From Streptomyces mashuensis (GTDB lineage: Bacteria > Actinomycetota > Actinomycetes > Streptomycetales > Streptomycetaceae), in NCBI RefSeq assembly GCF_014654785.1, contig NZ_BNBD01000002.1:682001-746000 (forward strand): 64,000 bases of DNA, given 5' to 3'. Under the pieces are notes generated by a model, which ran no database searches, was not told the DNA's origin, and saw only the letters and a program-made list of their open reading frames with translations. The position numbers and the translations under genes are program-made. Positions within the stretch are counted from its first letter, which is position 1, and every line of letters begins with the position of its first letter. Below, piece after piece: positions 7,005-14,782 of this stretch.

Positions 7005-9323
7005 CTACGCGCCCCGGCCCGGCTGTGCGTACGGCGCGTACGGGACGTGGGCCTCCCGGTGGCGGCCCCGGGCGTCGTACGGCGTGACGGCGGCGCCCCG
7101 CAGCTCGTACGCCGCGCCCTCCCGGCGCGCGTCCTGCTCCGCCGCGCGCACCACGCCCAGCCACAGCGTGTCCCGGGCCCGGGTCATCGCCACGAACAGC
7201 TGGGCCCGCGCCAGCTGCGCCCGTTCCAGCGCGATCTCGTCGTCGACGGCGCCGGGCGGCGCCCACGCCGTCCACGCCGTCGCCGGCCGGCCGCCCCCGT
7301 CCGGCACGGGCTCCAGCCAGGGGCCCGGGTCGGGCAGGTGGACGTGCTTGAACTCCAGCCCCTTGGCGCGCCGGTAGCTGCCCACCTTCACGCCCGCCAC
7401 CGGGCGGCCGTCGTACCGTTCCAGCGCGCACACCGGTATGCCTGCCCGTTCCAGCAGCCGCCGGTAGCGGCCCACGTCGCGCTGCGAGCGGCACAGCACC
7501 GCCGAGTCGGGCCAGGACGCCCGGCCGCGGGCGCGCAGGGCGTCCAGCAGGGCCGCGTCCCGGGCCTGCGGGTCGGTGAAGACGGCCCGGGTGACCTGGC
7601 CGTCGTGGTACGTGGGGTGGATGTCGCGGCGGCCGGCGAGCCGGCTGCCGTCGATGTCCTCGAAGGCGTCGTCCGCGACGACCGCCAGCGCGGCGTCCAG
7701 GATGGCCTTGGCGTTGCGGTAGTTGGTGCGCAGCACCTGGCCGCGGTCGCCGCGGACGTCGATGCCGGCGTCGGACAACCGGTAGCCGCCCGGATAGACG
7801 GCCTGCTGGCCGTCGCCGACCAGCAGCAGCCCGTTGGGCGCGTCGCCCACCAGGGCGTGCAGCAGCCGTACGCCCACAAGGGTGAGGTCCTGCACCTCGT
7901 CCGCTATCACCGCCGCGTAAGGGGACCGGCCCGGCCGGGCGCTGGCCTCGGCCAGGGCGAGCGTCAGGATGTCGTTGAAGTCGTGCACCCCGCGCTCGGT
8001 GCGCAGCCGCTCGTACTCCTCGTACAGCTCCCACACGGCCTCGCGGTGCGGGCGGCGCAGGGCGGCGCGGCGGCGGTGCCGGCGCAGGGTGGCGTACTCC
8101 TCGAACGAGGTGATGCCGCGCCCCTTGATGACGCAGTCGATCTCCTCGCGCCAGTAGCGCGGTGACGGGTCGAGGGCCGACAGCACGCTGTCGCGGCCGC
8201 GCCGCACCCAGGCCCGGCTGAACGCGTCCTCGGCGCGGCCCCCGTGCAGCCGGTGCGCAATGCCCCGCTCCTCCAGGAACGCCCGGGCCCACGCGTGCAG
8301 GCTGCGGAACTCCACCCGGCCGACGACGGCCGGGGACATGGTGCGCAGGAAGGTGCGCTGCACGCGCGGCAGGTTGCTGGCGAACGTCACGTAGAGGATG
8401 CGTCCCGTCGTGCGCTGCGCCAGGTGCGCGGCGCGGTGCAGGGCCACGACGGTCTTGCCGGTGCCGGCGGGGCCGCCGATGCGGGCGGGGCCGGACCAGT
8501 TGCGGCGCACCAGCGCCACCTGGTCGGGGTGCAGGAACGTCATCCACTGCTCGATCGGCCCGCGCCGGGCCGCCTTCGCGGCGGCGTCGCGCAGGGCGCC
8601 GACGTCGAAGAGGGCGTCCTCGTCGTGCGCTGCGGCCCTTATGGGGAGGGGCGTCACCGGCGCCACGGGTGCCACGGGTGCCGGCGGCAGCGGCCCGGCG
8701 GCCGAGGGGGTCCCGGCCGGCGCGGGCCCGGCCGACGAGGTCTCGTACGCCGGGAACACCGTCTCCAGGTGCGCGGCGACCACCCGCACCATGGCGGCGC
8801 TCAGCCGCACCCGTTCCGTCAGCAGGGCGGGCGCCACCTCGCGCTCGCCCAGCAGCCGCACTCTCCCCAGGGCCGCGTCGAAGGAGCGGCCGGAGAACAC
8901 CATCAGCGGCTGCACGGCCACCGGTGACAGGCCGAGCGGCGCGAGGGCCGCCTCGGTGACGCGGGTGACCGCCAGCAGCTTGCGGACCTCGCCGTCGCGC
9001 GGCTGCCGCCCGGCGGTGAGCCGGCCGCCGGCCGCCTCGGGGGCGGCCCGCCAGGTCTTCACGTCGATGACGAACACCCCGCCGGGCCCGACGAGGAGCA
9101 TGTCCACGTTGGCGGCGCGGGTGCCCGGCCAGCGCCGGTCCACCAGCAGGTGCCAGCCGCGGCCGGTGAGCATCAGCAGCTGGGCCGCGACCCTGCGCTC
9201 GCCCTCGCTCGCCGCCTCCCACCGCTCCGCCTCGCGGCGTGCCGCCCACAACTGTTCGCGCAGTTCGCGCTCCTGCCGCCGGGCCTCGCACGCCCGGTCG
9301 TACGCGGAACCTCCGGCCACCAT
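7005..9323 (-). CDS. NERD nuclease-like domain fused to UvrD/Rep-type SF1 helicase
   Basis: A 772-aa two-part protein. Residues ~40-165 form a NERD (nuclease-related) domain with the metal-site pattern NVDMLLVGPGGVFVIDVKTW (Asp74, Asp87, Lys89). A Pro/Ala-rich linker spans ~195-230. The helicase has Walker A GGPAGTGKT (283-291), motif II IADEVQDL in place of the usual DEAQD, a TNYRN motif and the closing VAMTRARDTLW. These proteins are thought to unwind and possibly cut DNA in repair or defence; the exact role is unknown. The ATG at 9323 is the first codon before an Arg/Glu-rich coiled segment. It stands alone, convergent to the butyrolactone synthase. Confidence 0.88.
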   Translation of the reverse strand: MVAGGSAYDRACEARRQERELREQLWAARREAERWEAASEGERRVAAQLLMLTGRGWHLLVDRRWPGTRAANVDMLLVGPGGVFVIDVKTWRAAPEAAGGRLTAGRQPRDGEVRKLLAVTRVTEAALAPLGLSPVAVQPLMVFSGRSFDAALGRVRLLGEREVAPALLTERVRLSAAMVRVVAAHLETVFPAYETSSAGPAPAGTPSAAGPLPPAPVAPVAPVTPLPIRAAAHDEDALFDVGALRDAAAKAARRGPIEQWMTFLHPDQVALVRRNWSGPARIGGPAGTGKTVVALHRAAHLAQRTTGRILYVTFASNLPRVQRTFLRTMSPAVVGRVEFRSLHAWARAFLEERGIAHRLHGGRAEDAFSRAWVRRGRDSVLSALDPSPRYWREEIDCVIKGRGITSFEEYATLRRHRRRAALRRPHREAVWELYEEYERLRTERGVHDFNDILTLALAEASARPGRSPYAAVIADEVQDLTLVGVRLLHALVGDAPNGLLLVGDGQQAVYPGGYRLSDAGIDVRGDRGQVLRTNYRNAKAILDAALAVVADDAFEDIDGSRLAGRRDIHPTYHDGQVTRAVFTDPQARDAALLDALRARGRASWPDSAVLCRSQRDVGRYRRLLERAGIPVCALERYDGRPVAGVKVGSYRRAKGLEFKHVHLPDPGPWLEPVPDGGGRPATAWTAWAPPGAVDDEIALERAQLARAQLFVAMTRARDTLWLGVVRAAEQDARREGAAYELRGAAVTPYDARGRHREAHVPYAPYAQPGRGA

Positions 9324-9554
9324 GGCCCGCCCCCTCCCCGCCCGCGCGTCCCCCGTCGTCGCGCAACCGTCCTCTTAGGGAGAGTTCCCGCAAATCGGGG
9401 CACCGTCACCCGATGGGGCCGGGCGGCGGGGCGCCGGAAGGGCGCAGGGCGCCCGCCGGCGTCGGCCGGGTCGGGCGCCCTGCACACCAGGACGGCTCCG
9501 GGCCGGGGAGGGGTCCCGAAGCCGCGGCCCGGCGCGGGGGACGCGCCGGGGACT

Positions 9555-9578
9555 CGTCGGCCGCTGCGTCGGCCGCTG
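9555..9578. repeat. Two tandem copies of a 12-bp unit
   Basis: CGTCGGCCGCTG occurs twice without a gap immediately after the chaplin stop codon, followed by a partial third copy (CGTCAG). It is too short and GC-rich to mean much by itself. Confidence 0.6.
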
Positions 9579-9580
9579 CG

Positions 9581-9820
9581 TCAGTCGTTGATGCAGACGT
9601 TGCCGGAGGCGGCGTTGAGCAGGCCGAGGATGTCGATGGAGTTGCCGCAGAGGTTGATCGGGATGTGGATGGGGACCTGGATGACGTTCCCCGAGATGAC
9701 ACCCGGGGAGCCGGCGGCGACACCCTTCGCTCCGGCATCGGCCACCGCGCTGCCGGCGACACCGGCGAGCGTGGCGCCGACGGCGGCGGTGACGACTGCT
9801 GCCTTGGCGATTCGTGACAT
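9581..9820 (-). CDS. chp: Short chaplin, surface amphipathic protein
   Basis: A 79-aa precursor. The signal peptide MSRIAKAAVVTAAVGATLAG ends near AVADAG (residue ~30). One chaplin domain follows, with the two conserved cysteines in INLCGNS and GNVCIND and the hydrophobic core NVIQVPIHIPI. Short chaplins are secreted, assemble into amyloid-like fibrils at the air interface and allow aerial hyphae to emerge. There is a single domain and no sortase signal, so it is of the ChpD-H class. It diverges from the phosphopantetheinyl transferase gene. AdpA and the bld cascade usually control such genes. Confidence 0.93.
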   Translation of the reverse strand: MSRIAKAAVVTAAVGATLAGVAGSAVADAGAKGVAAGSPGVISGNVIQVPIHIPINLCGNSIDILGLLNAASGNVCIND

Positions 9821-9973
9821 GGGGAGACACCTTTGCTCGGTCGTACGGGACGGGCTCCCGGCCCAGGGGGGCCGGGAGCCCGGATCAACGTCCGAAAAGG
9901 ACAAAGGTTTCGTGGGCGCGGCGTCCGGGTGAGATCTTGCTGCGGTCGGATGAACAGGAATAGGGGTTTCCGC

Positions 9974-10837
9974 ATGGGATTTCCGGCCGGCCGGGGTTCC
10001 GGCGGCCCCGGGCGGCCCCGCATACTTTTCCGCGCATACGACGAGCCGACCGGCGGGCAGGGCAGCACGAATGGGGGCAGGACCATTTCCGGAACGGAAA
10101 CACGAGCGGAAACAGAAGCGGAACCGGCAGCCGGGCGAGAGGGTGCCGCGGCGGAATTCCTGGGCGCGCTGCTGATTCCCGGCATCGAGGTCGTGGAGTC
10201 CTTCCGCGACCCCGACCACGTCGCGGGGCTCTTTCCCGAGGAGGCGGCCCTCGTGGCCGGTGCCGTGGACAAACGCCGCCGGGAATTCGCCACCGTGCGC
10301 GCCTGCGCGCGGACGGCGCTGGGCCGGCTGGGCGTGGCGCCCGCGCCCATCCTGCCGGGGCAGCGCGGCGCACCACAGTGGCCGGCCGGGGTCATCGGCA
10401 GCATGACGCACTGCGAGGGCTACCGGGCGGCGGCCGTGGCGCGGGCCGCGGACGTGCTCACGGTGGGCGTGGACGCGGAGGTGCACGCGCCGCTGCCGAA
10501 CGACGGCGTGCGCGGGCTGATCACGCGCCCGGAGGAGCACGGGCCGCTGGCCCGGCTGGCGGCGGCGCGGCCCGGCGTGCACTGGGACCGGCTGCTGTTC
10601 AGCGCCAAGGAGAGCGTCTACAAGGCGTGGTTCCCGCTCACGACGATGTGGCTGGACTTCCAGGACGCGGTGCTGGACCTCGCCGCCGACGCGTCGGGCA
10701 CGGAGGGCACGTTCCGGGCGCGCATCCTCGACCCGGCGCCCCTGCGGGCCGCGACGGGCGGCCGGCTGTCGGGCTTCGAGGGGCGCTGGGCGGTACGGGA
10801 CGGGCTGGTGGTGACGGCCATTTCCGTACCGCGCTGA
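9974..10837 (+). CDS. 4'-phosphopantetheinyl transferase, Sfp type
   Basis: The conserved part begins around 10156 with LLIPGIEVVES and runs about 227 residues. It contains the family motifs GSMTHC, VGVDAEVHAPLP (Mg-binding Asp) and FSAKESVYKAWFP. The enzyme transfers the phosphopantetheine arm of CoA to Ser of acyl- or peptidyl-carrier proteins, activating polyketide and peptide synthases. The frame is open well upstream, but the first ~60 codons are not family-like. No ATG lies close to the conserved start: the nearest in-frame ATG is 9974 and an in-frame GTG at 10193 would cut into the fold. The true start is therefore unsettled. No synthase genes are nearby, so it probably serves in trans. 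Confidence 0.85.
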   Translation: MGFPAGRGSGGPGRPRILFRAYDEPTGGQGSTNGGRTISGTETRAETEAEPAAGREGAAAEFLGALLIPGIEVVESFRDPDHVAGLFPEEAALVAGAVDKRRREFATVRACARTALGRLGVAPAPILPGQRGAPQWPAGVIGSMTHCEGYRAAAVARAADVLTVGVDAEVHAPLPNDGVRGLITRPEEHGPLARLAAARPGVHWDRLLFSAKESVYKAWFPLTTMWLDFQDAVLDLAADASGTEGTFRARILDPAPLRAATGGRLSGFEGRWAVRDGLVVTAISVPR

Positions 10838-10852
10838 CGCCCGGCGCTCCCT

Positions 10853-11824
10853 TCACGCGTCCCGCGCCGCCACCCGTACCGCGAAGGCCGCCAGTTCCTC
10901 GCGCCAGCCCTCGGCGAGGGGCGGGGCGGCCACCGTGTGGCGGGCGCGGCAGACGAGTTCGTCGATGAGGCGCTCGGCCGTGTCGCGTTCCTCGGCGTCC
11001 AGCAGCAGTTCGCGCAGCATTTCCGCGTCCCAGGTGAACTCGGGGCCGCCGTCGAGGAAGCCGCGCAGCCGCCAGGCGGCGTGCAGGGGGCGGGCGTACG
11101 CGGCGTAGACGGCGTCCAGGTCGGGGCGGGCGGCGAGGGCGGCACCCAGGCGCAGGGGGTGGCGCAGGGCGTACCAGCCGGCCGAGCAGCCGCGGTCGCA
11201 GCCGGCGACGCACCGGCCGGGCCAGGGGTCCTCCAGGTACTCGGCGGCCAGGGCCTGGTGGCCGTAGCTGCCGATGGTCCGTTCGCGGCGCAGTTCGTCC
11301 CACACGCGCCACGGCTCGGCGGGCAGGCGGGCGGCGAGCCGGTCGGCGAGGGCCAGGGCGAGGTCGCCGGCGAGGGTGGCGGACGCCTCGCCGAAGCGGC
11401 GGGCCTCGCCCGCCCAGCCGCCGTGCTCGTGCTCGGCGGCGCGGCTGACATGGAGGGTGGGGATCCCTCTGCGCAGGGCGGCGTTCTCGCGTATGTCGGC
11501 GCGTATGAGGGTGCAGGTGTCCAGGAGTTCCAGTGCGGCGGCGGCGTCGACGGGGGCGGGGGCGCCGGGGTCGCCGCCGGCCGCGAGGTAGCCGGTGAGG
11601 AAGACGGTGGGCCGGGCGCGGTCGCCGCCCGCCGAGACGAGTTCGGCGAGGGACTCGACGAGGCCCGCGCCGCGCGCGTCGGTGGTGCGCCAGCGGCGGT
11701 GCTCCTCGTCCAGGACGGCGCGCAGCCGCTCCTCGACCCGGTCGAGCATCTTGGCGCGCTGGAGCTGGGGCGACACGGTGCGGGGCGCGGCCGGGGGCGG
11801 CAGCTGCCGGTGGTGCTTCGTCAT
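10853..11824 (-). CDS. Polyprenyl-synthetase-like protein lacking both Asp-rich motifs
   Basis: A 323-aa all-helical isoprenyl diphosphate synthase homologue. Conserved features present are GGDRARPTVFLTGYL (the GxxxRP region), ALRRGIPTLH (118-125), GEASATLAGDLALALAD and HPLRLGAALA. The catalytic pieces are gone: the first DDxxD is ADIRE (109-113), and the second, normally LRDDLLG, reads LRGFLDG (253-259). Metal-diphosphate chemistry therefore looks impossible in the normal way. A Cys cluster, CVAGCDRGC, replaces the KT(A/G)xY area. It could be a regulatory or scaffold partner or have a new activity. It is divergent from crcB and convergent to the phosphopantetheinyl transferase. Confidence 0.8.
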   Translation of the reverse strand: MTKHHRQLPPPAAPRTVSPQLQRAKMLDRVEERLRAVLDEEHRRWRTTDARGAGLVESLAELVSAGGDRARPTVFLTGYLAAGGDPGAPAPVDAAAALELLDTCTLIRADIRENAALRRGIPTLHVSRAAEHEHGGWAGEARRFGEASATLAGDLALALADRLAARLPAEPWRVWDELRRERTIGSYGHQALAAEYLEDPWPGRCVAGCDRGCSAGWYALRHPLRLGAALAARPDLDAVYAAYARPLHAAWRLRGFLDGGPEFTWDAEMLRELLLDAEERDTAERLIDELVCRARHTVAAPPLAEGWREELAAFAVRVAARDA

Positions 11825-12081
11825 CGCGGACTCCCTGGATCGACGGCGGTCGGCTGCGATCGGCTGCGGCGGCCGCGGCCCCTGAACGGCGGCGGTCCGC
11901 GGGGGCGGCGGAGGCGACCGGACAGGCCAGAAGGCTGCCCAGCGACGGCGGGGGGAAGCGCCGGTTTCCTGCCAACCCGGGGCGCGTGCCCGGGGCCCGC
12001 GCCGGAGCGCCGGGGCGCGGCGGGGGCGTGCCGCGGCGGGCGTACCGGGGGGACGTGTGCGCCCCGCGTTAGCCTGACGCG

Positions 12082-12549
12082 GTGGGAACGACTCAGGCGG
12101 GGCCGGTGACCGGCCCCGGCAGCACGGGCGCGGCGGTGCCGCGGCGCGGTGGTGCGGGGCAGGGGCCGGTGGTGTGCGCGGTGTCCGCCGGCGGTGGCGT
12201 GGGGGCGGCGGCCCGTTACGGCGCCGGGCTGCTGTGGCCCACGGCGCCGGGCGGGTTCCCCTGGACGACGCTGGGCGTCAACGTCGTGGGATGCGCCCTC
12301 ATCGGTGTCCTGCTGGTGACGATTGCCGAGCGGGGCACGCCGCACCGCCTGGTGCGGCCGTTCCTCGGCACGGGGGTGCTCGGCGGCTTCACCACGTTCT
12401 CCACGTACGCGGTGGACGTGCACCGGCTGGTGACGGAGGGCCGCCAGGCCGCCGCGGCGGGCTGCCTGGTGGGCACGCTGCTGGGCGCGATGGCGGCGGT
12501 GTGGGCCGGGTCCGCGGTCACGCGGCTGGCGCTGGGGAGGCGGCGATGA
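12082..12549 (+). CDS. crcB1: Fluoride ion channel CrcB/Fluc (first copy)
   Basis: A 155-aa membrane protein with four helices and the Fluc signatures [14 protein letters not shown] and [11 protein letters not shown]. Fluc subunits form dual-topology dimers that leak fluoride out of the cytoplasm. An N-terminal Gly/Pro-rich extension of about 32 residues precedes the first helix, so a later start is possible; GTG 12082 is the one predicted by the open frame. The stop overlaps the next gene by ATGA. No fluoride riboswitch was recognised upstream. Confidence 0.9.
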   Translation: MGTTQAGPVTGPGSTGAAVPRRGGAGQGPVVCAVSAGGGVGAAARYGAGLLWPTAPGGFPWTTLGVNVVGCALIGVLLVTIAERGTPHRLVRPFLGTGVLGGFTTFSTYAVDVHRLVTEGRQAAAAGCLVGTLLGAMAAVWAGSAVTRLALGRRR

Positions 12550-12914
12550 GCCTGCCGGGCGCCGCGGTGCGGCTGACGGCGTACGTCGGCGAGTCCGATG
12601 TGCACGGCCACCGCCCCCTGTACTCCGAGATCGTGCACCGGGCGCACGCCGCCGGGCTGGCCGGTGCGAGCGTGTTCCGCGGCGTGGAGGGCTTCGGCGC
12701 CTCCTCGGTGGTGCACACGGCGCGGCTGCTGTCGCTGAGCGAGGACCTTCCGGTGGCCGTGGTGGTCGTCGACACCGAGGACCGGGTGCGGGCCTTCCTG
12801 CCGGTCCTGGACGAGCTGGGCGTGACGGGCCCGGTCACCCTGGAGCCCGTACGGGTCGTGCGGTACGGCGGCCGCGCGGCGCCGGAGGAGGCGCCCGGGG
12901 AGGGGCCCGCGTGA
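12546..12914 (+). CDS. DUF190 (PII-like fold) protein in fluoride operon
   Basis: A 122-aa soluble protein of the DUF190 family. It has [17 protein letters not shown] near the N-terminus, then [15 protein letters not shown] and a [10 protein letters not shown] strand. DUF190 proteins share the PII-like ferredoxin fold and are very often encoded between two crcB genes, which suggests they regulate or assist the channel. The ATG at 12546 overlaps the crcB1 stop and its own stop overlaps crcB2, so all three are coupled. Confidence 0.88.
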   Translation: MSLPGAAVRLTAYVGESDVHGHRPLYSEIVHRAHAAGLAGASVFRGVEGFGASSVVHTARLLSLSEDLPVAVVVVDTEDRVRAFLPVLDELGVTGPVTLEPVRVVRYGGRAAPEEAPGEGPA

Positions 12915-13270
12915 CGTGGCTGCTCGTGGTGGCGGGGGCCATGGCCGGCGCCCCGCTGCGCTATCTGACCGACCGTGCGGTGCAGGCGCGGCACGACTCG
13001 GTGTTCCCCTGGGGCACGTTCGTCGTCAACGTGGTGGGGTGCCTGGTGCTGGGCGTGCTCACGGGGGCGGCGCCCGGGGAACGGCTGCGGTTGCTGCTGG
13101 GCACGGGCCTGTGCGGGGCGCTGACGACGTACTCGACGTTCTCCTACGAGACGCTGCGGCTGGCCGAGGACGGCGCCCGGGGGTACGCGGTGCTGAACGT
13201 CGTGGCGAGCCTGGTGTGCGGGCTGGGCGCGGCCTGGGCCGGGGTGGGCCTCGGCCACGCCCTGCGGTGA
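12911..13270 (+). CDS. crcB2: Fluoride ion channel CrcB/Fluc (second copy)
   Basis: A 119-aa compact Fluc subunit. It has four helices and the motifs [12 protein letters not shown] and [12 protein letters not shown]. Paired crcB genes usually make heterodimers of opposite membrane topology, in contrast to single dual-topology versions. The GTG start lies in the GTGA overlap with DUF190. The gene is followed closely by the convergent FAD monooxygenase (16-bp gap). Confidence 0.9.
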   Translation: MTWLLVVAGAMAGAPLRYLTDRAVQARHDSVFPWGTFVVNVVGCLVLGVLTGAAPGERLRLLLGTGLCGALTTYSTFSYETLRLAEDGARGYAVLNVVASLVCGLGAAWAGVGLGHALR

Positions 13271-13286
13271 CCCCCGTGGAGCCCGC

Positions 13287-14672
13287 CTATTCGCGGTGCA
13301 GCGGCGGCTCGGTGGGTGCCTGCCCGCCGCGGCCGAAGAGCACCGCGGCGGCCACCCTGGGGGCGAACAGCGAGGCGGTGGGGGCGGTCAGCGAGAGCAC
13401 GTCGCGGAAGGCCCGGCCCACCACGGGGTCGCCGGTGGCGCGTGCCACCAGCCGGGTCATGTACCACTCGGCCGGCTTGTCGACGGCGCGCGGCCGCAGG
13501 GCGTTGCCGGTGGCGCCGGGCATGTTCTTGTCGGCGCCGGCGGAGATGTCCCACGCCTGCCGGGTGGCCTCGAACAGGGCGCGCTGCACCCGGAGCGTGG
13601 TGGGGGTGCGGCGCGGGTCGTCGAGTGCGTCGCGCAGCGCCACGGCGCTGAGGGCGGCGACGGACAGGCCCTGCCCGTAGATGGGGTTGAAGGAGCACAG
13701 GGCCTCGCCGGCGGCCAGGAAGCCGGCCGGGCGGCGCCCGGGCCGGTCGTAGCGGCGGCGGACGTTGGCGGTCTTGCGGAAGCCGTGGATGGGCGTGAGG
13801 GGGTCGGCCTCGCGCAGCCAGTCGTGCAGCAGGGGGTGCGGCAGGGTGGCGGCGAAGGCGAGGAAGCCGTCCTCGTCGGTGGGCGGTTCGTCGCCGCGCA
13901 CCCCGGAGAGGATGACCGACCAGCGGTCGCCCTCCAGGGGCAGCATGATGCCGGCGCGGCGCTGGGCGGGGTTGGGGACGACGTAGACGCCGCGGTAGGT
14001 GAGGTCCTGGTCGGCGGGGCGGGCCTTGAAGAAGCGGGTGGCGTAGGCCAGGCCGGTCTCCAGGTGCTCCTCGTGCGGCGGTTCGGCGCCGAGGGCGGCG
14101 AGCCAGCGGGGCGCGCGGGAGGAGCGGCCGGTGGTGTCCAGCACCAGGTCGGCGGCGAGGTCGTGCGTGCCGCGGCCGGAGCTGCCGCGCTCGCGCAGCC
14201 GTACGCCGCGCACGCGCCGGGCGTCGCCGAGCAGGCCGACGGCCTCGGCGCCCTCGACGGTGGTGATGCGCGGGTGGGCGAGGACGCGGCGGCGCACCAC
14301 CCAGTCGGTGAGCGGCCGGGAGCCGGTGAGGTAGTGGGTGGTGGGCTCGGTGCGGCGGTAGTAGGTGCCGGCCTGCCAGTGCACGATGTCGCGGGGCGCG
14401 CCGATGCGGGGCGCGCCCTCGGCGACCAGTTCGCCGACGAGGCCCGGCAGCAGCTTCTCCACGGCGTGCTGGCCGCCGAGGAGCAGGACGTGCGTGTGCC
14501 GGTCCTGCGGCAGTCCCGGGCGGGACTCGGGGCCGTCGGGGAAGCGGTCGCGCTCCACGAGCGTGACCTTCTCCGCGTGGGCGGCGAGCACGTGCGCCGC
14601 CAGCAGCCCCGCGAGGCCGCCTCCCAACACCACCGCGTGCCGTCCGGTCACGCCGTTCCCCGCACCGCTCAT
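13287..14672 (-). CDS. FAD-dependent monooxygenase/oxidoreductase
   Basis: A 461-aa flavoprotein. The dinucleotide-binding site VVLGGGLAGLLAAHV is at residues ~14-28 and is followed by Glu of LVERD. The second FAD motif appears as GFLAAGEALCSFNPIYGQGL near residue 330, where many hydroxylases carry GDAAH; here it is GEALC. This resembles the squalene-epoxidase/geranylgeranyl-reductase-like group of FAD enzymes. Substrate unknown. The gene is monocistronic, between the fluoride operon and the sigma-CAP gene. The start ATG 14672 precedes the Rossmann strand by 12 residues. Confidence 0.82.
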   Translation of the reverse strand: MSGAGNGVTGRHAVVLGGGLAGLLAAHVLAAHAEKVTLVERDRFPDGPESRPGLPQDRHTHVLLLGGQHAVEKLLPGLVGELVAEGAPRIGAPRDIVHWQAGTYYRRTEPTTHYLTGSRPLTDWVVRRRVLAHPRITTVEGAEAVGLLGDARRVRGVRLRERGSSGRGTHDLAADLVLDTTGRSSRAPRWLAALGAEPPHEEHLETGLAYATRFFKARPADQDLTYRGVYVVPNPAQRRAGIMLPLEGDRWSVILSGVRGDEPPTDEDGFLAFAATLPHPLLHDWLREADPLTPIHGFRKTANVRRRYDRPGRRPAGFLAAGEALCSFNPIYGQGLSVAALSAVALRDALDDPRRTPTTLRVQRALFEATRQAWDISAGADKNMPGATGNALRPRAVDKPAEWYMTRLVARATGDPVVGRAFRDVLSLTAPTASLFAPRVAAAVLFGRGGQAPTEPPLHRE

Positions 14673-14782
14673 CGTCCGCCCCTCCGCCGGTTCAGCGTCG
14701 TGGGCCGCCCGTGCCGTGGCGCGGGCGGCCGCCGTTGATCATCACCGTACCGGCGGACGGGGGGAGTTGGGGACCGGTCGGC

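Noticed and set aside
7905-7925. TTA codon in the NERD-helicase gene
   Set aside because: The TTA triplet spans two codons (CCT TAC) and is not in frame.
11825-12081. Possible riboswitch (a B12-box-like GGCAGGAAACCGGC on the minus strand; fluoride switch upstream of crcB)
   Set aside because: The rest of the cobalamin consensus is missing and no fluoride aptamer core was found.
9974-14672. Phosphopantetheinyl transferase, prenyl-synthase-like and FAD monooxygenase as a biosynthetic cluster
   Set aside because: The genes alternate in strand, are interrupted by the fluoride operon, and no synthase or cyclase is present.
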